Positions 1-7,649 of a stretch of 64,000 nt of DNA are shown piece after piece. Position numbers and translations under genes: made by a program. Source of the DNA: Rathayibacter sp. VKM Ac-2857 (lineage in GTDB: Bacteria > Actinomycetota > Actinomycetes > Actinomycetales > Microbacteriaceae); assembly GCF_013205025.1 (NCBI RefSeq), contig NZ_JABMLE010000003.1, positions 62,001 to 126,000 of the forward strand. The letters run 5' to 3'. Below the pieces are notes generated by a model. That model was not told where the DNA came from and searched no databases. It saw only the letters and a list, made by a program, of their open reading frames with translations. The number at the start of each line of letters is the position of its first letter. The first letter of the stretch is position 1.

Positions 1-1
1 C

Positions 2-1513
2 GAGCGCGAGATCGACGGCGAGACCGTGCGGGTCGGCGTGCTCGGCCTGGTCACCCCGGGCGTCCGCGTCTGGGACAAGCAGTACGTCGACGGCGTGCTC
101 GAGTTCCGCGACATGGTCGAGACCGCGAAGGAGTGGGTCCCGAAGGTCCAGGCGGAGGCCGACGTGGTCGTCGTCCTCGCGCACACCGGCCAGGGCACCG
201 TCCCCGACGCCGAGTACGACCCGGCCGACCTCAACGAGGACGTCGTCAACAACATCGCGACGCAGGTCCCCGGCATCGACGTGGTCGTCGCCGGTCACAG
301 CCACCAGGACGTCCCCGAGACGCTCTACACGAACGTCGCCGGCGAGCAGGTCCTCGTCACCCAGCCGTACTTCTGGGCGCAGGGGCTCACCGAGGTGACC
401 CTGAACCTGGTGAAGGACGCCGCGGGCGACCTGCAGGTCGACTGGACCGAGGGCAGCGCTCCCGTCGTCACGCCGGTCTACGCGCGCGACATCGCCGAGG
501 AGTCGACCGCCGTGGTCGACGCCCTCGCCGAGCAGCACGCGACCACGATCGAGTACGTGAACACCCCCGTCGCGGAGTCGCTCGAGGAGCTCTCGGCCGA
601 GACCTCGCGCTACGAGGACACCCCGATCATCGACTTCATCAACAACGTCCAGGCGGAGACGGTCGACGCCGCGCTCGAGGGCACGGAGTGGGCCGACGTC
701 CCGGTCATCTCGCAGGCGTCGCCGTTCTCGCGCACCGCGGTCTTCCCGAAGGGGCAGGTCACCATCCGCGACATCGCCGGCCTCTACATCTACGAGAACA
801 CCCTCCGGGGCGTCGAGATGACGGGCGCGGAGGTGCGCGCGTACCTCGAGTACTCCGCCCGCTACTTCAACCAGGTCGCCCCGGGCGCTCCGTTCGACCC
901 GGCCACGGGCACCAACGCGATCACCGCGGACCGCCCCACGGGCATCCCGGACTACAACTACGACGCGCTCTCGGGCCTCGACTACGTCATCGACATCTCG
1001 CAGCCGGCCGGCTCGCGGATCCGCGGCCTGACGCAACTCGACGGCACCCCCGTCGCCGACGACGACCGCTTCGTGATGGCCGTCAACAACTACCGGCAGA
1101 GCGGGGGCGGGGCCTACCCGGCCGTCGCCGCGGCTCCCCTCGTCTACGACGAGCGGCTCGAGATCCGGCAGCTGCTGATCGACTGGGCGAGCGCGCGCGG
1201 CGTGATCGACCAGGCAGACTTCTCCGACGAGAACTGGTCGCTGACGTCGGTCGCGGCCGAGGTCCCGGCCGAGCCCGGCACGCCCGGCACGCCCGCGCCC
1301 GGAACGCCCGAGCCGACCGAGCAGCCGACGGCCACTCCGGTGCCCCTGCCCTCCGCCACGCCCGTCCCCGTCGCCGGGGGCTCGCACTCCGGACCGCTCG
1401 CGAACACGGGCGTCGACGCGGCCTCCTTCGCGGGAGGCGCGGCCCTGCTGCTGCTCGCCGGCCTCGCGCTGACGGTGCTGCGCCGCCGCCGCTCCGCGCA
1501 GCACTCGGAGTAG
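2..1513 (+). CDS. 5'-nucleotidase / metallophosphoesterase, cell-wall anchored (5' end outside window)
   Basis: The reading frame is open from base 2 with no stop, so the gene starts upstream; the GTG at 26 is only an internal codon. The visible 503 residues hold the end of a calcineurin-like metallophosphatase domain (AHTG, then the metal-binding GHSH motif at nt 293-304) followed by a 5'-nucleotidase C-terminal domain (nt about 560-1200). A Pro/Thr-rich linker then leads to LANTG (nt 1397-1411), a hydrophobic segment and RRRRS, the layout of a sortase substrate; LAXTG is the class E sortase type used by high-GC actinobacteria. The protein should be exported, anchored to the wall, and hydrolyse extracellular nucleotides or related phosphoesters to scavenge phosphate and nucleosides. 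Substrate cannot be told from sequence. Confidence 0.9.
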   Translation, partial: EREIDGETVRVGVLGLVTPGVRVWDKQYVDGVLEFRDMVETAKEWVPKVQAEADVVVVLAHTGQGTVPDAEYDPADLNEDVVNNIATQVPGIDVVVAGHSHQDVPETLYTNVAGEQVLVTQPYFWAQGLTEVTLNLVKDAAGDLQVDWTEGSAPVVTPVYARDIAEESTAVVDALAEQHATTIEYVNTPVAESLEELSAETSRYEDTPIIDFINNVQAETVDAALEGTEWADVPVISQASPFSRTAVFPKGQVTIRDIAGLYIYENTLRGVEMTGAEVRAYLEYSARYFNQVAPGAPFDPATGTNAITADRPTGIPDYNYDALSGLDYVIDISQPAGSRIRGLTQLDGTPVADDDRFVMAVNNYRQSGGGAYPAVAAAPLVYDERLEIRQLLIDWASARGVIDQADFSDENWSLTSVAAEVPAEPGTPGTPAPGTPEPTEQPTATPVPLPSATPVPVAGGSHSGPLANTGVDAASFAGGAALLLLAGLALTVLRRRRSAQHSE

Positions 1514-1534
1514 CACGCACCACCCGCACGACTC

Positions 1535-1570
1535 GACGGCGCCGCTCTCACTCCCGAGGGCGGCGCCGTC
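1535..1570. terminator. Bidirectional hairpin between convergent genes
   Basis: GACGGCGCCG (1535-1544) pairs with CGGCGCCGTC (1561-1570), a 10-bp GC stem with a 16-nt loop. It lies just past the nucleotidase stop and runs into the last codons of the convergent DoxX-like gene. No U-tract follows, as is common in high-GC actinobacteria. Confidence 0.6.
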
Positions 1571-1964
1571 TCGCGTTCCAGGCGGCGAGCACGCCCGTGG
1601 ACCACAGCGCCCAGAGCACGAGCAGCGGCTGGAAGACCAGCCGGATCGCCCGGGCCGCGTCGGTCTCGAGGCCGAAGGCCGGGGTCCGGGTGACGAGCTG
1701 CGAGACGTTGCCCGGGAACACCGCGACGAAGAACGCGGCGACGACGATCCCCACCAGCACCCGCCGGCGCCGGACCAGCAGCAGCGCGAGCCCGAGCGCG
1801 ATCTCGACGACACCGGACGCCAGGACGACGAAGTCCGCATCGAACGGCAGCCACGGCGGCACCTGCGCCTGGAAGGACTGCCGGGCGAAGGTGAGGTGCC
1901 CCGTCCCCGCGAGCACGAGCACGAGGCCCAGGAGGACGCGGGCGATCGTGCGCGGGAGGCTCAT
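1548..1964 (-). CDS. DoxX-family integral membrane protein
   Basis: A 138-residue protein with four predicted membrane segments and a basic C terminus (RRRRPRE). The N-terminal pattern RTIARVLLGLVLVLAGTGHL and the later GVVEIALGLALLL segment are typical of the DoxX/MauE-like superfamily of four-helix membrane proteins. Some family members take part in thiol or quinone redox chemistry, but many actinobacterial ones have no known role. The gene stands alone, converging on the 5'-nucleotidase gene and diverging from the HAD phosphatase gene. ATG start; the family call is good and the function is open. Confidence 0.75.
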   Translation of the reverse strand: MSLPRTIARVLLGLVLVLAGTGHLTFARQSFQAQVPPWLPFDADFVVLASGVVEIALGLALLLVRRRRVLVGIVVAAFFVAVFPGNVSQLVTRTPAFGLETDAARAIRLVFQPLLVLWALWSTGVLAAWNARRRRPRE

Positions 1965-2083
1965 CGCCCCAGTCTGCGCCAGCGGTTCCCGCGCTCCGGC
2001 TGCACCGCCCCGTATCCTCGATACCGCGCGCGCCGCGCCACCCCGTCCCTACCGCCCTGTCCGCAGACCGTGAAACGAGTTCC

Positions 2084-2836
2084 ATGAGCACCCTGCCCCG
2101 CCTGATGGCCTTCGACCTCGACGACACCCTCGCCGCCTCGAAGTCCCCCGTCGACCCGGCGATGGCCGACCTCTTCGTCAAGCTGCTGCAGGCCACCGAG
2201 GTGTGCATCATCTCCGGCGGCCAGATCGGCCAGTTCCGGATGCAGGTGCTCGACCGCCTCGAGGGCGCCGACCCCGCCGTGCTGGCGAAGCTGCACCTGA
2301 TGCCCACCTGCGGCACGCAGTACTACCGCTACGAGAACGGCGACTGGGCGCAGATCTACGCCGAGAACCTCACCGACGACGAGAAGTCGCGTGCGCTCGC
2401 CGCCGTCGAGGAGAAGGCCAAGGAGCTCGGCTACTGGGAGTCCGAGACCTGGGGCCCGATCCTCGAGGACCGCGACTCGCAGATCACCTTCTCCGCCCTC
2501 GGCCAGGCCGCCCCGGTGCCGGTCAAGCAGGCCTGGGACCCGACGGGCGAGAAGAAGAACACCCTCCGCGAGGCCGTCCAGGCCGTGCTGCCCGACCTCG
2601 AGGTCCGCTCCGGCGGCTCCACCTCGGTCGACATCACCCGCAAGGGCATCGACAAGGCCTACGGGATGAACAAGCTCACCGAGCTCACCGGCATCCCCCT
2701 CGACGAGATGATCTTCGTCGGAGACCGCCTCGACCCCGACGGCAACGACTACCCCGTCAAGGCGATGGGCGTCGAGACCTTCGCCGTCGAGGGCTGGCAC
2801 GACACGGCCGCCTACCTCCGCTCCTACGGCCTCTGA
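2084..2836 (+). CDS. HAD-superfamily (type IIB) phosphatase
   Basis: A 250-residue HAD hydrolase. Motif I is FDLDDTL near the N terminus (nucleophile Asp and general acid Asp); motif IV is FVGDRLDPDGND near residue 215, the C2B-cap arrangement of the Cof / phosphomannomutase / sucrose-phosphatase group. The run STSVDITRKGIDKAYG before motif IV is also typical of type IIB members and carries the conserved Lys. Length matches eukaryotic-type phosphomannomutase and trehalose/sucrose phosphatases, so a sugar phosphate is a likely substrate, but this is inference. Monocistronic, with a long hairpin immediately downstream. Confidence 0.8.
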   Translation: MSTLPRLMAFDLDDTLAASKSPVDPAMADLFVKLLQATEVCIISGGQIGQFRMQVLDRLEGADPAVLAKLHLMPTCGTQYYRYENGDWAQIYAENLTDDEKSRALAAVEEKAKELGYWESETWGPILEDRDSQITFSALGQAAPVPVKQAWDPTGEKKNTLREAVQAVLPDLEVRSGGSTSVDITRKGIDKAYGMNKLTELTGIPLDEMIFVGDRLDPDGNDYPVKAMGVETFAVEGWHDTAAYLRSYGL

Positions 2837-2938
2837 CCCGCGAGCCCGGTCCTCCCCCGCGAGATGCCACTTGTGAGCGCGACACGCCGCGGAAGTCCGT
2901 CACAAGTGGCATCTCGCGGGGAGGGCCGGGCTCGCGTC
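2835..2938. repeat. Long inverted repeat (family B, GCGAGATGCCACTTGTG core) acting as probable bidirectional terminator
   Basis: The core arms are GCGAGATGCCACTTGTGA (2859-2876) and its exact complement (2900-2917), separated by 23 nt. Outside the core the arms keep pairing with few mismatches (cgcgagcccggtcctccc against gggagggccgggctcgcg), so almost the whole gap between two convergent genes can fold. The same core recurs at 29103-29163, also between convergent genes. Confidence 0.8.
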
Positions 2939-3320
2939 AGGCGTCCTCGCTGAGGGAGCCGGTGGCGGTGCCGTCGAGGGCGAGGCGGAGGCGGCGCGGC
3001 AGCTTCGCGACGATGATCGCGTGCGACTCCGCGAGCAGCTCCTGCACGAGGCCCTCCTCGACCCGGCCGCCGGCGTCGACGGTCACCCAGTGCTTCTTGT
3101 TGAGGTGGTAGCCGGGCTCGATGCCGTCGACGCCCGCGACGAGGTGCACGACGTTCTCGGGCAGCGCCTTGACGCTGACGACAGGCCGGCCGAAGCGCTC
3201 GCTCTCGAGCGCGAAGACCTTGCCCTCCACCTTCCACACCCGGATCTCCGGGCCGAAGGGGAAGCTCGCGCCTGCTCCCGGCAGGTCGGCGAGAAAGGAC
3301 TCGAGCGCGGCGGCATCCAC
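2937..3320 (-). CDS. MmcQ/YjbR-family DNA-binding-like protein
   Basis: About 127 residues from the GTG at 3318-3320. The sequence contains FPFGPEIRVWKVEGKVFAL near residue 17, PVVSVKAL, and GYHLNKKHWVTVD, all hallmarks of the MmcQ/YjbR (CyaY-like fold) family. Members are small single-domain proteins with a suggested DNA-binding role that has not been shown for most. The frame is open further upstream to 3551, but that stretch is low-complexity and covers the promoter side of the divergent MFS gene, so I use the first start that keeps the conserved domain. No clear ribosome binding site precedes it; the transcript may be leaderless. Confidence 0.75.
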   Translation of the reverse strand: MDAAALESFLADLPGAGASFPFGPEIRVWKVEGKVFALESERFGRPVVSVKALPENVVHLVAGVDGIEPGYHLNKKHWVTVDAGGRVEEGLVQELLAESHAIIVAKLPRRLRLALDGTATGSLSEDA

Positions 3321-3426
3321 GCGTCCATTGTGCCCGCAGAGGCACCGCCCGCGTAGGCTCGTGCTGTCGTCCGTCCAGCCAGTGGAGCAGTCTCCGCCGT
3401 CGGAACGACCGGAATCGGATCCGACC

Positions 3427-4683
3427 ATGCCAGACCCCACGACCACCTCGACCTCGACACTGGGCCGCGCGACCGGGAGGTACGCGCGGGCGTTCGCCCT
3501 CCCCGGGTCGCTCGCCTTCTCCTCCGCCGGCTGGTTCGGCCGCTTCCCCAAGGGCAGCCTCGCGATCGGGGTGCTCGTCCTCGTGTCGGCGCAGTCCGGC
3601 AGCTACGCGCTCGGCGGCGCCGTGTCGGGCGCGCTGACCCTCGCCCTCGCCGTGACCGGTCCGCTCTGGTCGCGGGTGATGGACCGCTGGGGGCAGCGCC
3701 GGGCGCTCGCGCTGTCACTCCCGGTCCTCGTGGCCGCCTCGCTCGGGCTGGTCGCCGCCGTGCTGCTCGACGCCCCCGTCTGGACGTGGTTCGTCCTCGG
3801 CGTCCTCGCCGGCGCCGCCGTCCTCGACGTCGGCTCGGCCGTCCGCTCGCGCTGGAGCGCCGCGACGGCCGACCCGGGGCTCCGGCACACCGCGTACTCG
3901 GTCGAGTCGGTGGCGGACGAGGCGGCCTTCGTCGTCGCGCCGCCGATCGTCACGTTGCTCGCCTCGCTCGTGCACCCGGCGGCCGGCGTCCTGGTCGGGC
4001 TCGGGATCGGCGTGGCCGGCGGGGTCGCGCTGCTCGTGCAGACCGGGACGCAGCCGGCGCTCGCTCCGACGCGCTCGGCGACGTCGCCCGCTCGGGAGCG
4101 GCTGCCGCTCGGGCTCGTCGGCATCGTCGCGGTGTTCGCGACCATCGGCGGGGTCTTCGGCTCGTTCAACGTCGCGGCGATCGCGACGGCGGAGGCGTCC
4201 GGAGCCGGTGCCGCCTCGGGGCTGCTGCTCTCGGCGTACAGCATCGGCAGCGTGCTGACCGGCGTCGTCGTCGGGGCCGCGCGCCTGCCCGGCGGTCCGC
4301 GCTCGAGGTTCCTGGTGGCGGGCGCCGTCTTCGGAGTCGTCGTGCCGGTGCTCGTGCTAGCCGGCTCGCTACCCGCGCTGATCGCGCTGGCCTTCGTCGC
4401 CGGCCTCGCGACGTCGCCGCTGCTGATCACCGGCTCGAGCCTCGTCGAGTCGATCGCCCCGCGCCGGCGCCTCACGGAAGCCCTCGCCTGGCCGCCGACC
4501 GGCATCGCCCTCGGCGCCACCGCCGGCTCCACCCTGAGCGGCCTCGCCGTCGAGGCCCTCGGCCCGCAGTCCGGCTTCCTGGTCACCGCCGGCGCGGCCG
4601 CCCTCGGCGCCCTGCTGACCCTCGCGACGGTGCTGCTCCTCCGCCGCCGCGCTGCGCCTGCGGTCGCCGGCTCGCCTCGCTGA
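3427..4683 (+). CDS. MFS transporter
   Basis: A 418-residue integral membrane protein with about 12 hydrophobic segments. The N-terminal half holds a loop after segment 2 of the MFS type (SRVMDRWGQRRALAL), which matches motif A, and the two halves show the internal symmetry expected of the family (the second half begins near residue 220 with LPLGLVGIVAVFATIGGVFGSF). It resembles the actinobacterial MFS members with no assigned substrate, so neither sugar nor drug specificity is claimed. I choose ATG 3427 because the open frame upstream overlaps the divergent MmcQ gene. No recognisable operon partner; the first palindromic repeat cluster follows the stop. Confidence 0.85.
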   Translation: MPDPTTTSTSTLGRATGRYARAFALPGSLAFSSAGWFGRFPKGSLAIGVLVLVSAQSGSYALGGAVSGALTLALAVTGPLWSRVMDRWGQRRALALSLPVLVAASLGLVAAVLLDAPVWTWFVLGVLAGAAVLDVGSAVRSRWSAATADPGLRHTAYSVESVADEAAFVVAPPIVTLLASLVHPAAGVLVGLGIGVAGGVALLVQTGTQPALAPTRSATSPARERLPLGLVGIVAVFATIGGVFGSFNVAAIATAEASGAGAASGLLLSAYSIGSVLTGVVVGAARLPGGPRSRFLVAGAVFGVVVPVLVLAGSLPALIALAFVAGLATSPLLITGSSLVESIAPRRRLTEALAWPPTGIALGATAGSTLSGLAVEALGPQSGFLVTAGAAALGALLTLATVLLLRRRAAPAVAGSPR

Positions 4684-4701
4684 CCGAGCACCCCACCCGA
4701 A

Positions 4702-5277
4702 CCTGCTGATCGAGTAGCCCTCGCAGAGGGCGTATCGAGATCCACCGTCCTGCAGAACGTGGGTCTCGATACGCCCCTCCGGGGCTACTCGACCAGCAAG
4801 GAGCGGAGCACCGCCGCTCCTTCTATCGATCGAGCAGCCCGCACGGCGGGTCCTCTTTCATGCTGATCGAGTAGCCCGCGGAGCGGGCGTATCGAGATCC
4901 ACCACCGAACGACGTCGGGTCTCGATACGCCCCTCCGGGGCTACTCGACCACCATGAACAGGGCGCGTCCGTGCATCCGGAGCAGGTCACCGAAGCCGAC
5001 CGAGTGGCCCGCCCGAACATGCTGATCGAGCAGCCCGCGCAGCGGGTCCGTTTCATGCTGATCGAGCAGCCCGCGCAGCGGGCGTATCGAGCGGAGGGGG
5101 CGCCTCCGGCGCCAGCGCAGGGCGGGGAAGAGACAGACGTTCATGCGGTGGTGGGTCTCGATACGCCCCTGCGGGGCTACTCGACCAGCATGTGCGCGGG
5201 CGTCTCTTCCAAGTAGATCCACCACCGAACGACGCCGGGTCTCGATACGCCCCTCCGCGGCTGCTCGACCTGCATGC
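4702..5277. repeat. Palindromic repeat cluster 1 (family A, GTCGAGTAGCCC / GGGCGTATCGAG)
   Basis: This 600-bp gap between the convergent MFS and DUF3151 genes contains no gene. It holds two complete elements (4702-4799 and 4859-4955), each made of a half-site TGCTGATCGAGTAGCCC..GGGCGTATCGAGATCCACC, a spacer, and the inverted half-site GGTCTCGATACGCCCC..GGGGCTACTCGACCAGCA. A third, rearranged part (about 5018-5277) has tandem half-sites around a different spacer (5091-5150) that recurs at 48610-48680. Each half-site is itself a hairpin through its GC-rich centre. Confidence 0.9.
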
Positions 5278-5283
5278 TTCGGA

Positions 5284-5763
5284 TCAGTCGGCGCCCAGGA
5301 TCACGATGGCGGCCGTGGGGGGCAGCGCGTCCTCGTGGTAGCGCTCGATCTCGGGGATCGCGGCAGGGTCGGCCTGCTCGAGGAAGCCGGTGAGGCGGGC
5401 GACCTCGTCGGTCTCGCCGATCGACTCGGCCGCGCGGCGGAGGGCGTAGAGGGCGAGGAGGAAGCCGCGGTTGGGGCCGTGGCGCCACGGGATCGGGCCC
5501 TGGCCGCGCCAGCCGGCGGTGCGGAGGAGGTCGAGGCCGCGGTGGTACCCGACGCGCGCGTAGGCGTAGGACGGCAGCGCGGCGTCGATCCCCCAGACGC
5601 TGTCGGCGAGGAGGGCCCAGGCCAGCGGGGAGCGCGGGTGGGCGGCGGCGAGCGCGGCGAACTCGACGGCTCCCGGGTTCGCATGCTTGGCGAGGGCCGC
5701 GGTGACCGCGGGCTCGTCCGGGAGGAGGGTCGGTTCGGGGCCCAGCAGGTTCTCGCCATTCAT
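5284..5763 (-). CDS. DUF3151 family protein
   Basis: 159 residues from the ATG at 5761-5763. The start MNGENLLGPEPTLLP, the WALLADSVWG segment, YAYARVGYHRGLD, and the WRGQGPIPWRHGPNRGFLLAL stretch are the conserved blocks of DUF3151, a family found almost only in actinobacteria. The repeated alpha-helical blocks look like a TPR-type solenoid. Function is unknown. In other actinobacteria the gene sits near pyrE, a TrmH-type methyltransferase and central carbon genes, and the same kind of neighbourhood is seen here (TrmH at 7.0 kb, pyrE at 9.8 kb). Confidence 0.8.
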   Translation of the reverse strand: MNGENLLGPEPTLLPDEPAVTAALAKHANPGAVEFAALAAAHPRSPLAWALLADSVWGIDAALPSYAYARVGYHRGLDLLRTAGWRGQGPIPWRHGPNRGFLLALYALRRAAESIGETDEVARLTGFLEQADPAAIPEIERYHEDALPPTAAIVILGAD

Positions 5764-5862
5764 GCCCTCAGGGTAACCCGCTCGCGCTGTGCCGCCCCGG
5801 GGAGCCTCTCCGCTCCCTTCGTACGGGCCCGCCGCCGGGCCGCCGCCGATAGCATCGACCCC

Positions 5863-6684
5863 ATGGCGACGAAGCGCAGCGAGGTCGAGGCCTGGCTCAC
5901 GGACATGGACGGCGTGCTGGTGCACGAGAACCAGGCGCTCCCCGGCGCGCCCGAGCTCATCCAGGAGTGGACGGACGCGGGCACCCCGTTCCTGGTGCTC
6001 ACGAACAACTCGATCTTCACACCGCGCGATCTCGCGGCGCGGCTGCGGGCGTCGGGGCTGCACGTGCCCGAGGAGCGGATCTGGACGAGCGCCCTCGCGA
6101 CCGCCGACTTCTGCGCGTCGCAGATGCCCGGCGGCAGCGCGTTCGTGATCGGCGAGGCCGGCATCACCACCGCCCTGCACGAGGCCGGCTTCATCATGAC
6201 CGAGACGGCGCCCGACTACGTCGTCGTCGGCGAGACCCGCAACTACAGCTTCGAGGCGATCACGAAGGCGATCCGCCTCATCGTCGGCGGCGCACGCTTC
6301 ATCGTGACCAACCCCGACGCGACCGGTCCGAGCGCCGAGGGCGTCATGCCCGCGACGGGCGCGATCGCAGCCCTGATCACGAAGGCCACCGGCAAGGACC
6401 CGTACGTGGTCGGCAAGCCGAACCCGATGATGTTCCGCTCGGCGATGAACAAGATCGGCGCGCACAGCGAGAACACCGGCATGATCGGCGACCGGATGGA
6501 CACCGACATCGTCGCCGGCATCGAGGCTGGCCTGCACACCGTCCTCGTCCTCACCGGCATCAGCGACCGCGCCGAGATGGACCGCTACCCGTTCCGCCCC
6601 GACGAGGTGCTGACCGGCGTGCACGAGCTGCTCTCGACCGACCCGTACGAGACCGAGTTCCCGCCGGACGACCAGATCCTCTGA
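5863..6684 (+). CDS. HAD type IIA (NagD-like) hydrolase
   Basis: 273 residues starting at ATG 5863. Motif I WLTDMDGVLVHE, motif II as VLTNNSIFTPRDLA, the C2A-cap region, the Lys in VVGKPNPMMF and motif IV MIGDRMDTDIVAGIEAGL are all present, giving the NagD / 4-nitrophenylphosphatase group. Such enzymes are cytosolic Mg-dependent phosphatases acting on nucleoside monophosphates or sugar phosphates. The gene is divergent from DUF3151 with about 100 bp between them and is followed by an array of three hairpins. The family call is firm, the natural substrate open. Confidence 0.88.
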   Translation: MATKRSEVEAWLTDMDGVLVHENQALPGAPELIQEWTDAGTPFLVLTNNSIFTPRDLAARLRASGLHVPEERIWTSALATADFCASQMPGGSAFVIGEAGITTALHEAGFIMTETAPDYVVVGETRNYSFEAITKAIRLIVGGARFIVTNPDATGPSAEGVMPATGAIAALITKATGKDPYVVGKPNPMMFRSAMNKIGAHSENTGMIGDRMDTDIVAGIEAGLHTVLVLTGISDRAEMDRYPFRPDEVLTGVHELLSTDPYETEFPPDDQIL

Positions 6685-6743
6685 CCGGCGTCCCGGCGCC
6701 GTCCGTCTCGGCCCCGCCCGTCCTCGGGCACTGGCCCTGCCAC

Positions 6744-6957
6744 TCCTCAAAAGTTGCGGTAGCGGCGCGCGACTACCGCAACTTCTGGATACTCGCGGCG
6801 GACCAGCCGGGAGACGGCACTCCCACTCCTCAGTAGTTGCGGTAGTGGCGCGCGACTACCGCAACTTCTCCGTACTCGCGGCCGACCAGCCGACGGACCG
6901 CGCCCCGACTCCTCCAAAGTTGCGGTAGTCGAGCGCGAGTACCGCAACTTTTGGAGA
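6744..6957. repeat. Array of three tandem hairpins (family C, AAGTTGCGGTAGT core)
   Basis: Three imperfect copies of AAGTTGCGGTAGT - about 10 nt - ACTACCGCAACTT occur at about 80-bp spacing: arms 6751-6762/6773-6784, 6835-6846/6855-6866 and 6912-6930/6937-6956. The linkers also repeat (ACTCGCGGC, GACCAGCCG). The array fills the gap between the convergent HAD and TrmH genes, so it probably ends transcription on both strands. A fourth copy lies after clpB at 44185-44229. Confidence 0.85.
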
Positions 6958-6996
6958 GTGGGAGGGGGAGGGGGAGGGAGAGGGGGCGCCGGCCGA

Positions 6997-7632
6997 TCAG
7001 AAGCGGACGTGCTGCAGGATCCAGGCGTGCATCGCGACGGCCGCCGCGGCGGAGGCGTTGATCGAACGGGTCGAGCCGAACTGCGAGATCTCGAGCACGG
7101 CGACGGAGGCGGCGATCGCCTCCTCCGAGAGGCCCGGGCCCTCCTGCCCGAAGAGCAGCACGCAGCGCTCCGGCAGCGCGAACGTCTCGATCGGCACGCA
7201 GCCGGGCACGTTGTCGATCGCGAGCAGCGGGACGTCCTCCGCGGCGGCCCAGCGGGCGAGGTCCGCGACCGTCTCGTGGTGCTGCACGTGCTGGTAGCGG
7301 TCGGTGACCATCGCGCCGCGCTTGTTCCAGCGGCGGCGCCCCACGATGTGCACGCTCTCGGCGCCGAACGCATTGGCGCTGCGCACGATCGAGCCGATGT
7401 TCATGTCGTGCTGCCAGTTCTCGATGGCGACGTGGAAGGGATGCCGCGTCACGTCGAGCTCGGCGACGATCGCCTCCATCCGCCAGTAGCGGAAGCGATC
7501 GACCACGTTGCGCGAGTCGCCGTGCTCGAGCAGCTCGGGGTCGAGCCGGTCGTCGTCGGGGTGCGCGCCGACCCACGGCCCGACGCCCTTCGTCGTCACC
7601 TCGAGGGAGGCGGAGGGCCCGGCCTCGTCCAC
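6997..7632 (-). CDS. TrmH/SpoU-family RNA 2'-O-methyltransferase
   Basis: 211 residues with the three knot motifs of the SPOUT superfamily: motif 1 NIGSIVRSANAFGA, motif 2 LLFGQEGPGLSEEA, and motif 3 ISQFGSTRSINASAAAAVAMH. These form the trefoil-knot S-adenosylmethionine site. The family methylates 2'-hydroxyls in tRNA or rRNA. The 60-residue N-terminal part is not a standard RNA-binding domain, so the target RNA is unknown. It lies 17 bp downstream of the septum-formation-like gene on the same strand and is probably co-transcribed with it and pyrE. Confidence 0.9.
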   Translation of the reverse strand: MDEAGPSASLEVTTKGVGPWVGAHPDDDRLDPELLEHGDSRNVVDRFRYWRMEAIVAELDVTRHPFHVAIENWQHDMNIGSIVRSANAFGAESVHIVGRRRWNKRGAMVTDRYQHVQHHETVADLARWAAAEDVPLLAIDNVPGCVPIETFALPERCVLLFGQEGPGLSEEAIAASVAVLEISQFGSTRSINASAAAAVAMHAWILQHVRF

Positions 7633-7649
7633 GTCTCGCGCCGCCCGGC

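Noticed and set aside
2937-3551. Longer MmcQ/YjbR protein starting at 3551
   Set aside because: The extra 77 residues are low complexity and overlap the MFS start; family members begin near the GTG at 3320.
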